The notes under the pieces: generated by a model
Databases searched by the model: none
Told to the model about the DNA's origin: nothing
The model's input: only the letters and a program-made list of their open reading frames with translations
Program-made: the position numbers and the translations under genes
NCBI GenBank assembly: GCA_020466095.1
Contig: CM035806.1
Span: forward strand, 68,685,283-68,749,282
Direction of reading: 5' to 3'
Length of the DNA stretch: 64,000 bases
Source of the DNA: Chlorops oryzae
Taxonomy: Eukaryota; Arthropoda; Insecta; Diptera; Chloropidae
Shown here: positions 11,104 to 24,277 of the stretch, piece by piece
How the letters are laid out: each line of letters starts with the position of its first letter
Numbering within the stretch: the first letter of the stretch is position 1

Positions 11104-12730
11104 TTATGTTGTTTTCAAATGAAATTTGTCATTCGCGAAGAAAGTTTTTTAATCGAATTCGCATTTTTATCACTTTTGTTTACGATGCTCGATACTTTTG
11201 CTGCGCTTCTTTATTTTCAAGATTTTATTTATTTATTTTTTTGTTTGTATTTTTCATTTTTGTCTTTCTATTTTGATTTTTTATGTACATCCAGAGTCAA
11301 GTTGAGGGTGAACAAACCTCGTTAAACTCCCACTATGCGCGAATTGCAGTGGGAAAAGAGTTGAAAAGAAGGCGAAAAAAAATCGCAGCCTCGATTATAA
11401 TGCAGCCATGAACAACAAATGACAGTTGTTAATTTTTATGGCACTTTCAATGAGCGTTAAATTTATGCATTTTCCTAAATCAGCAGCGGTTTCTGCTCTG
11501 TGTGGGGAATATTTTTCCTTAGCTCTAATACGGTCTTCTTAAACGAATTCGATTGAGCTTTGAGTTGTGAAATTTTCATCATGAGGTTTCGAACACATTT
11601 AAGCCTGAATGTTCCGATCGAATCGATCACAAAACGAGATAGGTCGATAGCGATTGAATGAAAACAAAAACTTGCATATTTTGCAGCGCTACGCATTTTA
11701 ATCGCTCAAACACACTCTGTCGAAATTAGCCCATTCATTTAAATTTCGATTTGCACATTTGAGCTGCTTTCAAAAATTTCCCTGCTGCAATGCATTTTAG
11801 CGTGAAATGAGTTCTTGTTCTCTTTATATGGTTTTATTCTGCAACAAACAAAAAAAAAAAAAAAAAAAAAAAAAGCCAGACGAATCCGCCTTCATGTTTT
11901 GTCGGCCAAACTAACAAGTGAATTTAAAATGCACTTTCAAATAATTTCCTTTGACAGAAAATTTTCTGTTATTCAAATTTTCAATGCAATGTTCCATTCT
12001 CAAGCATTGACAAAAACGTCACAAAAAGCACGACTTACAATCCCCGACCCCGCCGAGCGACACGTGCCAGTCTTACATTTCACTAAAGGCACGCGACCGC
12101 ACACCCCCAAAATAGCCGAATGATGACAATGATGACGACATAAACAACAACAACAACAAAGGCGACTTTATTACAGAAAATATTACGCTGTAACAAAACT
12201 GTTTGAACCCTTTTCTCCGCTCCCGTCCGTCCATTCGTTCGCCCGTCGCGACCGCGGTTCGCTGTGCATGAAAGTGTCCCTGCCTTGCACATGATTGAGA
12301 GGCAATTGCTTTTGTCCATTGCCGTCGCTTAGCCAGGATTATACTTTTGATGTGTGTGCGTGTCAAAATTAGCTTGATTAGTGCTTATGAATTACGTAAG
12401 TATAGGTTGTAGCAACTTTTTGTTTTTGGAGTTCTTTGACATTCCTAACGTGACACGTGCCACACTTCGGGAGCACGGGTTTCAGCATACAGGCACGCAC
12501 ACAGGCAGCTATATGTAAAATTGTACATATATGGATCTGCGTGGACTTTGCACGAAAGCACGTGCTTTCGATTTAACTTGCATGCATTTGACATAGTTTA
12601 CACATGCTAAAGGGTTTTGGGGCTTATGTCTGTGTCGCTGTCTCTCTCGCTCTCGCTTTTCTTCGCCCTTGCTCCGATTATCCATCTTCACTTCCATATC
12701 TCTCTCCCTCCTTTTCTCCTTCTCTCCCTT
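11104..12730. other. Non-coding, with a poly(A) run
   Basis: AT-rich sequence with no supported gene. A run of about 25 A lies at 11849-11873. Nothing typical of a retroposed gene adjoins it. A more GC-rich patch at 12040-12330 gives overlapping minus-strand open frames with no known domain. Confidence 0.4.
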
Positions 12731-12734
12731 TGTA

Positions 12735-12737
<3 letters not shown>

Positions 12738-12798
<61 letters not shown>
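12738..12798. repeat. (CT)n microsatellite
   Basis: About 30 uninterrupted CT units, with a CT-rich lead-in from about 12640. The serine/leucine-rich open frames here are low-complexity shadows. Confidence 0.95.
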
Positions 12799-12799
<1 letters not shown>

Positions 12800-12802
<3 letters not shown>

Positions 12803-14768
12803 ACTCACGAAAGGATACTTTAATCTACCATCCTATTGATTAGATAGATTCGAATCTGGATAGCCAGTAGGAGTGACAATCTTCATGTGTGCGAGTAGCA
12901 GGCAAGCTCCTTGATTAAACCTTAATTTCAATGACTTCAAAATCTGTAATTGCGGTTGCCTTTAATTCAGTCTAAATGCTTTATGCGTCAGTAGTTTTGA
13001 AATTCAAGTGAAGACGTGTGCGACTGTTGCGTCGGCAGAATTCGGTCTCTCAAGCACAAGTGCTAGGAAAATCGGAATTTGGCCGACACTGCAATAGAAG
13101 TTGGTCAAACAGGGTTCTCAACAACTAGAAACCATAATTCAATTTTTGTTCCACTAAAGCGTATGAAACATGTTGGAAAATTAAAAGTTCCATGATAATT
13201 AGGACTGGGAAAACAATACCCGAAATGACACAAAATGATCTTAAAAAAATTCAGCAAATTCCCTGCAAAAGAGTCTTCAAGTTTACTCTTCTAAAAACTG
13301 TCCGTAAGCTCTTGGATTTATTCTTAAAAACTCATTAATGCGATTTATTCAGCTTAGGAAACTACGAAACGAGAAATTTGTCACAGAACTGTCAAAATTT
13401 ATATGAAAATTTCCGATGGGAAAAGTTACAAAGGCATTTTCAAAACTGCATGAATCCCTATATTGAAAAAATTTCCTGCAGTTGACAATTAAGTTGAAGA
13501 ACATGCCCAAAAAAAAAAAGGCAAAAAGAAAACTGAACACAATTTTAAAGCCGGCAAAATTTTTGTTTCGTCTTACCTTACATTTGAGATCCAACATTCC
13601 TCGAAGTGCAACACTTTTTTACGTCTGAAACGCCCTACTATGCACTAATTTGGATATTTGAACGACATTCTAGGAAAATTGTTCCGAGGTTTTATGATAG
13701 CGAATGCACTATGGTCCCAAATCCAATATTATTGGCATTAATTCGTAGACACAAGATATTTCGCTGAAACTTTATATTGTGGCTTGTATTAACAAAGTTA
13801 AGAAAAATATGAAGTTTCGGCAAAATCAGCCACGCCCACCACACACCGCCTATACAATCCATAACAAATATTTCATATAAAACATTTTCCTTTCGTCAGA
13901 ATATCTTGAAATTCTGCACGGAGCTTACATTTAAAGGAAGAAAGACGTCCTGAAAAATTCACTTTATTCTAAACACTTTAATTGATAACATCTAAGCCAC
14001 AACTTTTCGCAATCGCGTGCACTACAACAGTTCTATTCCCCTAAACACAAAGACAATGTTTACGCTTCATACTGAATTACACTTGAACAAAATATTGCAC
14101 AAACAGGCAAAAACAAACAACTTGACAAAAACTTTTGAAGCAACTTATTTAAAACACCTTGATTAATTTTTTCCATTTTTGAACTTAAGCTCCGCTTTAA
14201 AGCTTAAAGAAATATTCTCGCTCAAAATCGGTTGATATTTTTCTCAAATTTATGTCAACTCAAAGCTTATGCTTAATCAGCTGACTTTGGATGTGCAACA
14301 AAACTAAAGTGTTGCCAACAGAACTCAACCTATAATTTTTTTGTTCTATCTTAAGTATTTATATTTGGTAAATAAACTCAACTTTAAAATATAAAACCAT
14401 AAAAAATTTGAGTTTATGCCAAAAAAATCAATTATTGGACCATAGTGGAATGGTGGAAAATCAATACCAACCTTTTTATTTGGTGAAAAAAATTCTAAAT
14501 TTAAAAAAAAATCAATTTTTTTATTTTCAAATACAACGTCGAATATCTGCTACCAGGAAAAATTGCCAGCCAGTCTCCCAAAAGTATGCCTTACTTTTTT
14601 ATGGTAATTAAAGAAAGTAAAATCCACAATACTTTCAACGCATGATATAAAAATTGTTTTCTAATAATAAAAACAGGCAAAATTAAACTCAAACTAATGG
14701 TATCCAATAACAAAGAAACAATAGTTCAACTCATGACAGCAACATTTGTTCCGGTATTTGCTTCGTTT
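12800..14768. other. AT-rich non-coding sequence
   Basis: No gene supported. A short segment at about 13820-13860 (CACGCCCACCACACACCGCC) resembles the CACGCCCAC boxes of DINE-like bodies and may be an old relic of such an element. Confidence 0.4.
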
Positions 14769-15457
14769 TTATACCCGAAACACTATTAGGCGAAGGAATA
14801 TTGTGTTTGTGCGTGCTTGTGTAAAGTCCAGACCTACCCGAGATAGAAATTCAAGAAATTGGCTTTAGCGGAGACATGAGCATGAACAATTTCAAGTTTA
14901 AGGCCATTGATCGGACCATTTTTTGGGCTAACTCTAGTACTGTGGTCGGTTATGAAAACCTCAAAGACTGATCCGAAATTACAAAAGATTTTTTTGGCAT
15001 ATGAAACTTCGAGTTTGAACGCAAGATCTACACCGCTGATTAAATGTTCAAAATTTGAAGAACTGGGCGTGTTTATGGTGGACGGCTTCCGATAATTGTC
15101 GCCTTATGAAACATATATAAATATATGTATATATGTATATATTTCAAAAGGTGGCTAAACAGAACAGAAATGTTAATTGGAACTTTTAAAATACATCCAT
15201 TGCATTAATGGACGTGGTGTTGGGACAGGTGCGTGTCAATCACCATCGTTATGTATATTAGTTTTATTCGCTGGTATTTCTTTCTGATCCCTCGTATTTT
15301 GGAGGGGGTTTTATCCACCCGCGAGACTACCGCTTGCTGACATCCCAATCTACGGGGGGGTTTTTTTTTTTAATTAGCAGCACACGTCGCTATTCGTTAA
15401 TGAGTGCTGGGTATATTGTATTTTCCGGCTCGCCTGTCTATAACACCCTTACTTGTT
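14769..15457 (+). mobile_element. Family A DINE-like element, copy A4 (diverged)
   Basis: The 5' part (TATACCCGAAACACTATTAG) and the 3' part (GCTGGGTATATTGTATTTTC, CGGCTCGCCTGTC, CTTACTTG) are recognisable, but the body is strongly diverged and contains extra sequence at about 15105-15390. The 3' hairpin carries mismatches. Older than the other copies. Confidence 0.65.
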
Positions 15458-16329
15458 TTATTTGTTTTCTTCTTCTTTATTTTGGTTTTTTGTATCCTTG
15501 TATAAAAGAGTACATCAATTTGCCATACTAGAACGATCACTGACCGGTAGTTGTAGTAAGTCATGTGTCCGTGTTCATGTTTTCTGGTTTTCCAACCATT
15601 TCATGCGTTGCAAAAAAAAAATTAAAAACACCCGAGTTCAATACAGACTGCACAGGGAAATGGATTGCTTGTTTGGCTGGTTTAACATGCAATTTGCAAT
15701 TCGAAATTGATGAGAGGAGAAACTGTTTGTTTTTTTCTCTGCTTTTATTTAGTTTTCTATTTTTGTTCTTCGTTTTCTCTCTTTTTGCAGAGCCTTCCGT
15801 TTACACTCAATGTATACGCATGTAGGAAGGAAAAGAACATAAGTGATAATGAAATTTGAGCAGAAAATAGGAAAAAAATTAATTAAAAAAAAAACCATAT
15901 AACTTGAACGGCGAATCTTTGAGTTGCATGGAATGCTTATTTGTTGAAGCTTTTCATTTTCTCTCCAATCGAATCGAAAGTTGAAAAAGCAGCAATTTAA
16001 GGCTCAGAAATACGAAACAATTAACAAATATTCGACTTAAGCAAAAAACTCGAACTTGCCACACCGATGATAAAGACTCACACTTTCATGCTGCGACAGA
16101 ATCACAGACGCGCACATCCTGTCACGACTTGTTCAATTACGACGACCAAAAAAGCGCAAATGGCGCACCACAGGCACCGCTTAGCGAGCACACACACACA
16201 CACACACATACAGACACACACCCATGCGGGCATGCATGGCCGTTATATGTCAAGCGCATACAAATACAAAGACAAATCGACAGGAAGTGGCAACTAGAAA
16301 CTTTTTTCATATCCTTTTGAAATTATGCG

Positions 16330-16500
16330 CTCGTTGTTCGTTGCCTTCCATTCGCCGAACTCAGCTCCAGCTCCGTTCAGATCAGTTCGACTCGTTCGCC
16401 TCAGCTCGCTTCATTCAACTCATTCGCCTCGTTTAGCGCCAAAAATGAAACGAAAAATTATTTCCAAAATGGACACAGAGCAATATCGTTGAATATCGTA
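16330..16500 (+). promoter_or_regulatory. Possible promoter / 5' untranslated exon (weak)
   Basis: The words TTCAGATCAGTTCGACTCG and CTCGTTCGCCTC look like the initiator-rich 5' ends of fly genes. A well-placed ATG (CCAAAAATGAAACG, 16439-16452) opens only 15 codons before TGA. Just after it comes ATCGTAAGG, a good 5' splice donor word. This could be a leader exon with a short upstream frame, or chance. No downstream coding exon is visible in the window. Confidence 0.2.
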
Positions 16501-16523
16501 AGGAAGGCGACGTAACGCAAGGC

Positions 16524-16590
16524 GGCTGAACTGAACTGAACTCAACTCAACTTCACTCGGCTCCGCTCTGCTCTGCTCCGCTCCGATCCA
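16524..16590. repeat. Imperfect pentanucleotide repeat
   Basis: Runs of GAACT, CAACT and GCTCC-like units in tandem. The same style of repeat occurs at 33390-33475. Confidence 0.6.
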
Positions 16591-17444
16591 ATCCGCTGCA
16601 CTCATCCACATTCGCACAATGCATTTTGGTATGTTGTGGTGGTGGAGCGGGTGGTCGGGGCGGGGGACCGGGTCGACGGAGGAATGCATAAAATGGCTGT
16701 AACTGCCGCCATTCGCGTGCATTCATTGCCGCCATTGTTCAGGAGTCTGTCTGCCGCGAAAATTCCAACTGAGGTAGATACCGCATGCAGTGTTTTTACT
16801 ATTCATACATGCGTTCATATTTGGGTGATTGTCCTCCTCTCCGCATGGGTGTCCGTTTGCCCATGTGATTCTGTATGTGTGTGAGTGAGCGAAGATAACG
16901 TTGGGATTGATGTGGTTGGTTGCGAGTTATTTTTCAACGAAAGTTAAAGCAAATTTTCTGTGATGGTAAAAGTTCAAAAATAAAGGACAAACTTTTGTGT
17001 CAAATTGCTTTGTGACTAGCAGTGGCGTCATATGTCCCATTGTTGTTTTTTTGGGGTTTAAAAATGTTTTTTTTTTTATGTTTTAATTTAATTTTTAATT
17101 TTATATGGTAGATATGCTTAAAGTGCTCGGAGGAATTTGATAAAAATTGAATTTATGAGACAGATGTTTTCAATGAAACAATAAAAAGGCTTTTGGATGC
17201 TGCATATCGTGTTTCTCGGACGGATTTTTTAAAATATACACATTCATATGTATGTAGATCTCGCAGAATATGACAGCACAAATTAATATGGCAGCACTGA
17301 ATAGAATTCTTAAAGCAAAAAAAAAAACAATTCACATATTAAATTTTGTGGCATATTTGTGGGATGCGCACAGTAAGACTCTCAAGGCAAGCGCAATAAA
17401 GGGTAATGTCGACCGTTTTGCTGATTTTTGCATAGGTACTATCT

Positions 17445-17965
17445 AACAAGTAAGGGTGTTATAGTCAGGCGAGCCTGACAATAGAATACCTGACACAGAC
17501 ACACGTGTTCAAATAATTTTTTATATCAAGAGGTGTTTAAGACCATAAGGGGCCCCATATACCGACTTTTGATAGATTTCTTTATGAAAACTGTCCCTTT
17601 GCCACGCCCACTTTTCCAATTTTTTTGAATTCTAATCGGAGGCTTAGATATACGCTCAAAGTCTAAGTTTCATTGAAATATTTCCAATATATTATTGAAA
17701 TGGTCCAATCGGGTCCATTCTCGAACTTGTTCTTACTCATGTCGCCGTGAGCACGCATACTGAATTTTGTCAAGATAGGTCAACTCCTTCGATAAGATAA
17801 CTGTATACAAACAGACGGACAGACGGACGGACATGGCTAAATCGAATCTCCTGGTGGCGCTGATCATTTCTTTATATATTTTGTATGGTCTATATCGACT
17901 AGTTCTGAGTGTTACACACAACCACACAAACGCAATATACCCTCGACACAGAGTGTGTCGGGTAT
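17445..17965 (-). mobile_element. Family A DINE-like element, copy A5
   Basis: On the plus strand it begins AACAAGTAAGGGTG, then the hairpin GTCAGGCGAGCCTGAC, and ends GAGTGTGTCGGGTAT: the full termini in reverse. About 520 bp: part of the body is missing, and the microsatellite is short. Confidence 0.87.
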
Positions 17966-19450
17966 TAAAACACTGTAGAAACCGATATTTTGGTTCCTTT
18001 TGCAGAGTCTCCTTGAAATATCCTTGAAGAAAGGAAGGATTTATATTTTGATTTTATGTTATTTATTTGTTTATTATCTAGAGATTTTATTTTGTTATGC
18101 CCCGCTATTGCTGAGAGGCAGGACGCGCAGATCTATTTGGTAGCTAGCGCCTTATATCTCTATGTTTATACGGCGGAGATACGCCAATTAGTTCAGCGCT
18201 TTGCGCTTAATTTTACCATTTATATTTATACGGTTAAAGGAGCACCAATTATTGAGAATAGCAAAGAAAAAGGTTTCACAGGGAAATCCAATCTGAAGTT
18301 CCAACTTACCTTCAAGCTTTATTTATATCCAAAATATGTTAAGACAGCATAAGTGAATTACAATTGAAAACCCAGCAGGCATTTTTACTTAAAATTTGCT
18401 CAAAATGAGCTATTTATGAGTTGAAAAAATTTGGTTCAAAGCCTGAAATAGCTATACGGGAGAGAAATATGCGATACATATGAGCTATTTGGGGCACTTT
18501 TCTGAATTCATTAAGAGCTCATTTATATATACCATAGAATCTTACGAATTAGTTTGTGAGGTATACTGACAAAACACTTTCCAAAAATTCGAAGACGCTG
18601 ATTGCAAAATATGTTGCTCGTGCAATGAGTGCAGCTTGCAAAGAATTTGGTCATATTTTTTGGTGAATGAAGTGGAAAACTGAGTTTTTGCGTTCGTGTG
18701 TATACATACTACAATTTAAATATATCTCAAAAACTACAATTATTAAGGTAAAAACGGCAAACGGTGATTGATTGTTAACGAAACAAATTTGTTGTTTGAA
18801 AGTTGACACTGAGATAAGTTTTTCACAAAAAAAAAGAATATAAAAATAAATATTTTTTCAGTGTATTCCCGTTTTTGTGCCACTTTCTGGCTGTTTAACA
18901 AAATACCTCCAAATATTGCCTTTCACCAAAAAAAATAAAAAAAAAGGCTTTTATAAGGTCAGTTCACCACATAAGACCAACCTTACACCTTTTCGATTAC
19001 AGCCTGCAAAGTATTGATGATACAAGCCCGATTGTTTTTGTGTTTTTATTTGATAAATTTTCTATAGAAAAACAAAAAAATTCTACAAATACGAGTTCAA
19101 AAACGCCTTTTTGGGCCTTACGAGGAACATGTGTACCTTAAAAGGCCCACTTACTCCTTGTTTGAGATAATGAACCCAAACATGCACTCATTATTTTTGT
19201 AACCTTTATAGGTAAATTTATATGGTAAAAGCTAGTAAAATTAAAATAACAGACAAAATTCGTTTATTAAAAGCAAAAACTTATTATTTAAGGATTAAAA
19301 AGCAATAGCTGCCGTTCGTCTACTCTTTTGACCTAAGAGCTTCATAGAATTTCCAAGAAAAAAAAAATTTCAATAGAATATTTTATTATAAACATAACTC
19401 TGTATCTTCACAATACAACAAACTTTTTTATTTTAAGGAAGCCACCCACA
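17966..19450. other. AT-rich non-coding sequence
   Basis: No supported gene. The 98-codon open frame at 18056-18352 has no recognisable domain. The word CCCAGCAGGCATTTTTAC near 18370 resembles words at 1925 and 2157 and may be a repeat end. Confidence 0.4.
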
Positions 19451-19452
19451 AT

Positions 19453-20314
19453 GTATATTGCGTTTGTGTGGTTGTGTGTAACACCCAGAACCAGTCAAGA
19501 TAGACCATGCAAAATATATATAGAAATGATCAGCGTCACCAGGATTCGATTTAGACATGTCCGTCCGTCTGTCCGTCTGTCTGTCCGTCTGTCTGTCCGT
19601 CTGTCCTTCTGTCTGTCTGTATACAGTTATCTTATCGAAGGAGTTTAGTTATCTTGACAAAATTCGGTATGCGTGCTCACGGGGACATAAGTAAGAAAAA
19701 GTTCGAGAATGGACCCGATCGGACCACTTTTAGGGGTACCTCCAGTACTAGGGTCTGTTACGAAAATCACAAAAACTGCTCTAAAATTGAAGTTTTTCAA
19801 GATATTTTGATTAAATTTGATATTTGAACATGTTTCAAGGCAAGTAATGCGATTTCTAAAAATTTAAAAATTGGGCGTGGCAGAAGGTCATTTTTAAAAA
19901 ATTGTCCCCTACACCCGAAATGTAAATGGGACTTGGACGAAATTTGGCACTTATGCTTCCTTTGTAGCCATAAACATCCTACCAAAAAATTTCCCTGGTG
20001 GGTCCATTATTAAGGGTACCTCCAGTACTAGGGTCTGTCACAAAAATATCAAAACTTCCCCAAAATCCTTTTTTCCAAATATTTCTATGAAACTTAGAAT
20101 TTGAGCGTATATTTATACCTTCAATTAGGATTCAAAAGCATTGGAAAAGTGGGCGTGGCAAAGGGGTGGTTTTCATAAAGAAATTTAACAAAAGTCGGCA
20201 TATAGGGCCCCTTATGGCCTTAAACACGTCTTGATATAAAAAATATTTTGAAATGTATTTCTGTGTCGGGTATTTTATTGTCAGGCTCGCCTGACTATAA
20301 CACCCTTACTAGTT
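19453..20314 (+). mobile_element. Family A DINE-like element, copy A6 (5' truncated)
   Basis: Lacks the TATACCC hairpin and begins at TATATTGCGTTTGTGTGG. Microsatellite GTCC/GTCT at 19560-19620, complete body with both CCAGTACTAGGGTCTGT boxes, and complete 3' end at CTTACTAG (one change from CTTACTTG). Confidence 0.87.
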
Positions 20315-21730
20315 TATTTATTTATTTATTTATTGATAGCTTAAATGATAAGCTGTTTAGGCTTACAAGAACTACGCACTTGCAATTAGGCCTTCGGCAA
20401 TTCTCAGTTTATAAAACCGATCAAAGCTGGAAAAGGATTACTAATGAAAATGCTTCAGAAAATTCGTTACTAAATTTGTGAGCCGAAAAAAATGGTAGAA
20501 TGTGCATTGCTGGGAATAGTTTGCCGATAACAAACTAAGTTAGCGATTTGGGATTGTTCTGCCCATCCACATAATTCTAGGCTTCTCATTGAAGACAGAA
20601 AGCTGCGCACAGTATAACGTAGGCGTTAAATTTCTAACAAATCGAAGTTTTTGAATAATGCTCCGATCTTCATGATTTTTTTTGTCTTTAGCTTCAATAT
20701 TTGTACAAAAAACAGTTTCACACAGCTTGATTATTTTAAGTTTTTGTACCTAGCACGTAGCACTATAGAAAATACCTTTATTCTACCTTTGGCGCCGATT
20801 TATTATAAAATTTTGAAGGAGATAAAAAAATGTCCGCACAGTTTCTATTTTTTAGTTTTGGACGAAGTTCTCTATTACACAGTACAACATATTTCAGATC
20901 ATCGACGCCGAAACATTTTTTGTTTGGCGTTCCTTAAAGTACTTACTAAACCTAGAAAAACTATGTTTGTCGTTTTGCCAAATTGGCTACCGTTCGCAAG
21001 ATATGACAGTTCAAAGTTTTTTGCCTCAAGGGGATTTTGTGTATTTTTTGCTTAAATAGTTATAGAACATATTTGAAATTTTTTAAAGTTATTGTATCCT
21101 TAAATAAGCTAAATAAAATACAAATTTCAGATAAATAAAAATTTTTGAAAACTGATGGTGTAAAATGCCGCTCGAAAAAATTTGAAATTTGAGAAAAAGT
21201 TTGATTTTTTCTTGACTTTGAATGAAAATAACTCAACAAGAAGCCGTTATCTTCTTTATACTGTAACTTTATATTGTAGGCTATTCAATTATGTGTACAT
21301 ATGTGAAATTTTAGAACAGCAAGACATACCATTTTCATGAAATAAAATTTTTTCTAAAACAACTCAATGCCGAGATTTTGATACATAAGCAACACAATTT
21401 TTAAACGAAAAATTCACTTCTTTTTTGTGCCGAAAACAAATCACGACTAGATGAATTTGAAATATTGGGTCAGGGACAAATAAAGTTAGGATTGAAATGT
21501 GCGTAGTTCCATAGTGGTTCGGAAATTATGTGTTGCACTGTGTTATCGAAATCAAGAAAAAATTGGCTGCCCTCCTTTTTTTCATAAGGTTTTTTTTTTT
21601 TGTAAATTACTCAAAATGCGCATAGTGTGTTACAGCACTTTTAATGTTGAAAAGCATTTTGGGTTGTCCGGTTGGGTTGGGTTGGGCGTGTCCGATTTTG
21701 ATGAAACTTACAGGACCTGTTCTTTTTGTT
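20315..21730. other. AT-rich non-coding sequence
   Basis: No supported gene. The 134-codon open frame at 20651-21055 is hydrophobic and AT-driven, with no motif I recognise. Confidence 0.4.
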
Positions 21731-21734
21731 GATT

Positions 21735-21960
21735 TCAACTCTTATGCTGGGTTAGATTAGGTTAATGTGGCTGCCACCATGAAGGTTAACACACTTACGC
21801 CTCATGAGCCCATTGTGATGCCAGCAAAAATGGTTTCCCAAAGAGAGAAACAGAAAAACTAAACAACATCCACGAACTGTGCTGGGAGTCGAACCCAGGG
21901 CCTCGAACTTCGTAAATTGACATCTCAGCCAACAGGCACAGAGGCCGTCAACTCTTGTCC
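21735..21960 (-). repeat. tRNA-derived SINE-like unit
   Basis: On the minus strand, a Pol III A-box-like word (TTGGCTGAGATG, 21921-21933) is followed by a perfect B-box, GGGTTCGACTCCC (about 21885-21897). A non-tRNA body runs on to a GGTTA-like tail (GGTTAGATTAGGTTA on the plus strand, about 21750). This head-body-tail layout fits a tRNA-derived SINE. I cannot assign the source tRNA. Confidence 0.55.
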
Positions 21961-22474
21961 TAAGTTTGAAAAAAATCTTATGAAAGGGAAAAATTTTGTA
22001 TGAACAATTAATGTTGGGTTGTATGGGGGTTGGGCGTGGCCAATTTTGATTAAACATCGCATTTTTCTTAATTGGGTTAAAATAACCACCCATGATGCAA
22101 ATTTGTATTACTCTGCGAGCACTTCTTATTTTGTCGCGAGCATGTATGGGATCGTTACACTGTGCTGCGCCCTTTTAACTAACAGTCCCATCTTTGTTCG
22201 GGGTGACATATAAAATCTTTTATTGCAATCGATTCGCATTGATTGCTTGCACTCGAGCCTTGAATGCTTTATTATATTTATCACATTTGTATAAAGAATT
22301 TAATGAATAAATAAATAAACAAATTAAATAAATAAATTTCGACATCAATTTTAATTGACAATAAAGCAACAAAGATTTTACCCAATAAATATGTATCATT
22401 TGAAGTTAAATTTAACTTGAAATTCGATTTGCTTAAATGAAAATAGATAAAACATTTTCATAAAGTGTTATTTT
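21961..22474. other. AT-rich non-coding sequence
   Basis: No gene supported. GGGTTGGGCGTGGCCAATTT near 22023 again looks like a DINE-type box and may be a relic. Confidence 0.35.
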
Positions 22475-22634
22475 TATACCCGACACACTCTGTGTCGAGG
22501 GTATATTGCGTTTGTGTGGTTGTGTGTAACACCCAGAACCAGTCGAGATAGACCATACAAAATGTATATAGAAATGATCAGCGTCACCAGGAGATTCGAT
22601 TTAGACATGTCCGTCCGTCTGTCTGTCTGTCCGT

Positions 22635-22666
<32 letters not shown>

Positions 22667-23353
22667 ATACAGTTATTTTATCGAAGGAGTTGAGCTATCT
22701 TGACAAAATTTGGTATGCGTGCTCACGGGGACATGAGTAAGAACAAGTTCGAGAATGGACCCGATCGGACCATTTTTAGGGGTACCTCCAGTACTAGGGT
22801 CTGTTACGAAAATCACAAAAACTGCTCTAAAATCGAAGTTTTTTATGATATTTTGATGAAATTTGATATTTGAACATGTTTGAAGGCAAGTAATACGATT
22901 TCAAAAAATTGGAAAAGTGGGCGTGGCATAGGGGCGTGTTTCAAAATTTGTCTCCTACTCCCGAAATACCAATGGAACTTGAACAAAAATTGGCACGTAT
23001 ACTTCCTTCATAGCCAGTAACGTCCTTCCCAAAAAATTTTTCGATCGGACCATTATTAAGGGTACCTCTAGTACTAGGGTCTGTCACAAAAATCCCAAAA
23101 ATGCCTCAAAATCAGACTTTATTGAAATATTTCAATGAAACTTAGAATTTGAGCGTATATATAACGGTCCGATTAGAATTCCAAAAAAATTTGAAAAGTG
23201 GGCGTGGCAAAAGGGCGGTTTTCATTTAGAAATTTAACAAAAGTCGGTGTATGGGGCTCCTTATGCCCTTAAACACCTCTTGATATTAAAAATTATGTGT
23301 CTGTGTCGGGTATTCTATTGTCAGGCTCGCCTGACTATAACACCCTTACTTGT
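22475..23353 (+). mobile_element. Family A DINE-like element, copy A7 (best full-length reference)
   Basis: An 879 bp copy with all parts. 5' hairpin (TACCCGACACA / TGTGTCGAGGGTA) at 22475-22505. 5' block to TTAGACATGTCCGTC. GTCT/GTCC tract at 22610-22662. A body with two CCAGTACTAGGGTCTGT-type boxes and two GGGCGTGGCA boxes. Then TGTGTCGGGTAT (inverted copy of the 5' start), GTCAGGCTCGCCTGAC and CTTACTTG. It keeps the uninterrupted word GATATTAAAAATTATGTGTC that is split by an insertion in copy A12. Confidence 0.92.
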
Positions 23354-23714
23354 TTTGTTTTGTTTTTTTTTTCTTTTTTACCGACACTTAGGCTGTTGTT
23401 GCATTCATTAAATATTTGCAATTCTATCTGAAATTGTGTCGTTAAGAAAAATCTCGGATATTTGAGAAAATAAAACAATGTAATATAGCATGTGTACTTC
23501 CGAATAAAATTTTTTAAGCTCTCATCCGTCTTTTGGACTGCAGTGAGTGTACATATGTAAATACTTGAATACTTTTGAACATTTCGATTCGAAACGGTAT
23601 ACATATGTGTGTATGTGATTGCATGTACATCAATACTTTGACAAATTGTCTTCATACTTCAAATTTAATTGACCGTTTTCCGTTCACAGCTCTGCCGATA
23701 TTGATTTGTTACTT
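23354..23714. other. AT-rich non-coding sequence
   Basis: No feature supported between copy A7 and the CCCTGCAG-ended element. Confidence 0.4.
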
Positions 23715-24277
23715 CCCTGCAGAAAGTGCGACTAGCCCGCGGAGTAGTCCCCGGTGTGGACTAGTTAGTAACTAGGATTCATCTCTCTTAATTTGCATAT
23801 GATTGGGTTCAACTGACGCATTTGACATTGCCTTAACCTGGGAAAATAACTAGGCACAGTTTTTGCACATATGAACTAGAACGGGGGGTATATACAGTTG
23901 GGTCGCTTTTTGATCGATTTGTGTTTTTCTAAATTTAATGAAAAATAAATTATTTTTTTTGTTATTTGTTTTGTTTTTATTTTTTCTTACTTCTTTTTTA
24001 ATTTTCTCGCCTCGGCCGAACCTCGATCCGCTGATCTCTGGGCTGGTAAGTCTGCGTCTTAACCATTATGCTAAACAAGCAAACTTGATGTGTTGATCTA
24101 AACGCTAACTTGAGTTTTTGGTTGCTCAACTTTTTATAAAACGTAGGTATAGAATTTTTCACTAGGTACATAAATTTTTTATTAAAAAATAAATATTTAT
24201 TAATATATAAATATTCGTCATTTTAACTAGTGACATTAGGACCATTAGGTGAAATTGACCGCCAACTTTCTGCAGGG
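23715..24277. mobile_element. CCCTGCAG-ended element E1
   Basis: Perfect 13 bp terminal inverted repeats: CCCTGCAGAAAGT at 23715-23727 and ACTTTCTGCAGGG at 24265-24277. The 563 bp interior has no protein gene but carries a tRNA-like module (24003-24078). I see no convincing target duplication. The superfamily is unknown to me; CCC...GGG ends recall piggyBac, but TTAA is absent. Confidence 0.6.
24003..24078 (-). repeat. tRNA-like module (in E1)
   Basis: The minus strand has an A-box-like TTTAGCATAATGG and a B-box-like GGATCGAGGTTC with tRNA-like spacing. It closely matches the module at 52888-52966. The stems are too poor for a working tRNA, so I call it tRNA-derived. Confidence 0.5.

Larger units (their letters stand above)
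15458..17444. other. Non-coding; CA repeat and a GC-richer patch
   Basis: No exon is supported. An (AC)n tract lies at 16190-16210. Between about 16320 and 16740 base composition changes, with pentanucleotide-like runs (GAACT/CAACT/GCTCC). See the separate regulatory entry. Confidence 0.45.

Noticed and set aside
11046..11276. Recurrent peptide MSVSGILLSGSPDYNTLTC in several open frames
   Set aside because: It is the conceptual translation of the 3' hairpin region of the family A repeat, seen in both orientations and always at element ends. It is not a conserved protein.
20651..21055. 134-codon open frame
   Set aside because: AT-rich, hydrophobic, no motif I recognise. Chance frame in AT-rich DNA.
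23715..24277. piggyBac element
   Set aside because: CCC...GGG ends fit loosely, but the TTAA target is absent on both sides and in the sister elements.
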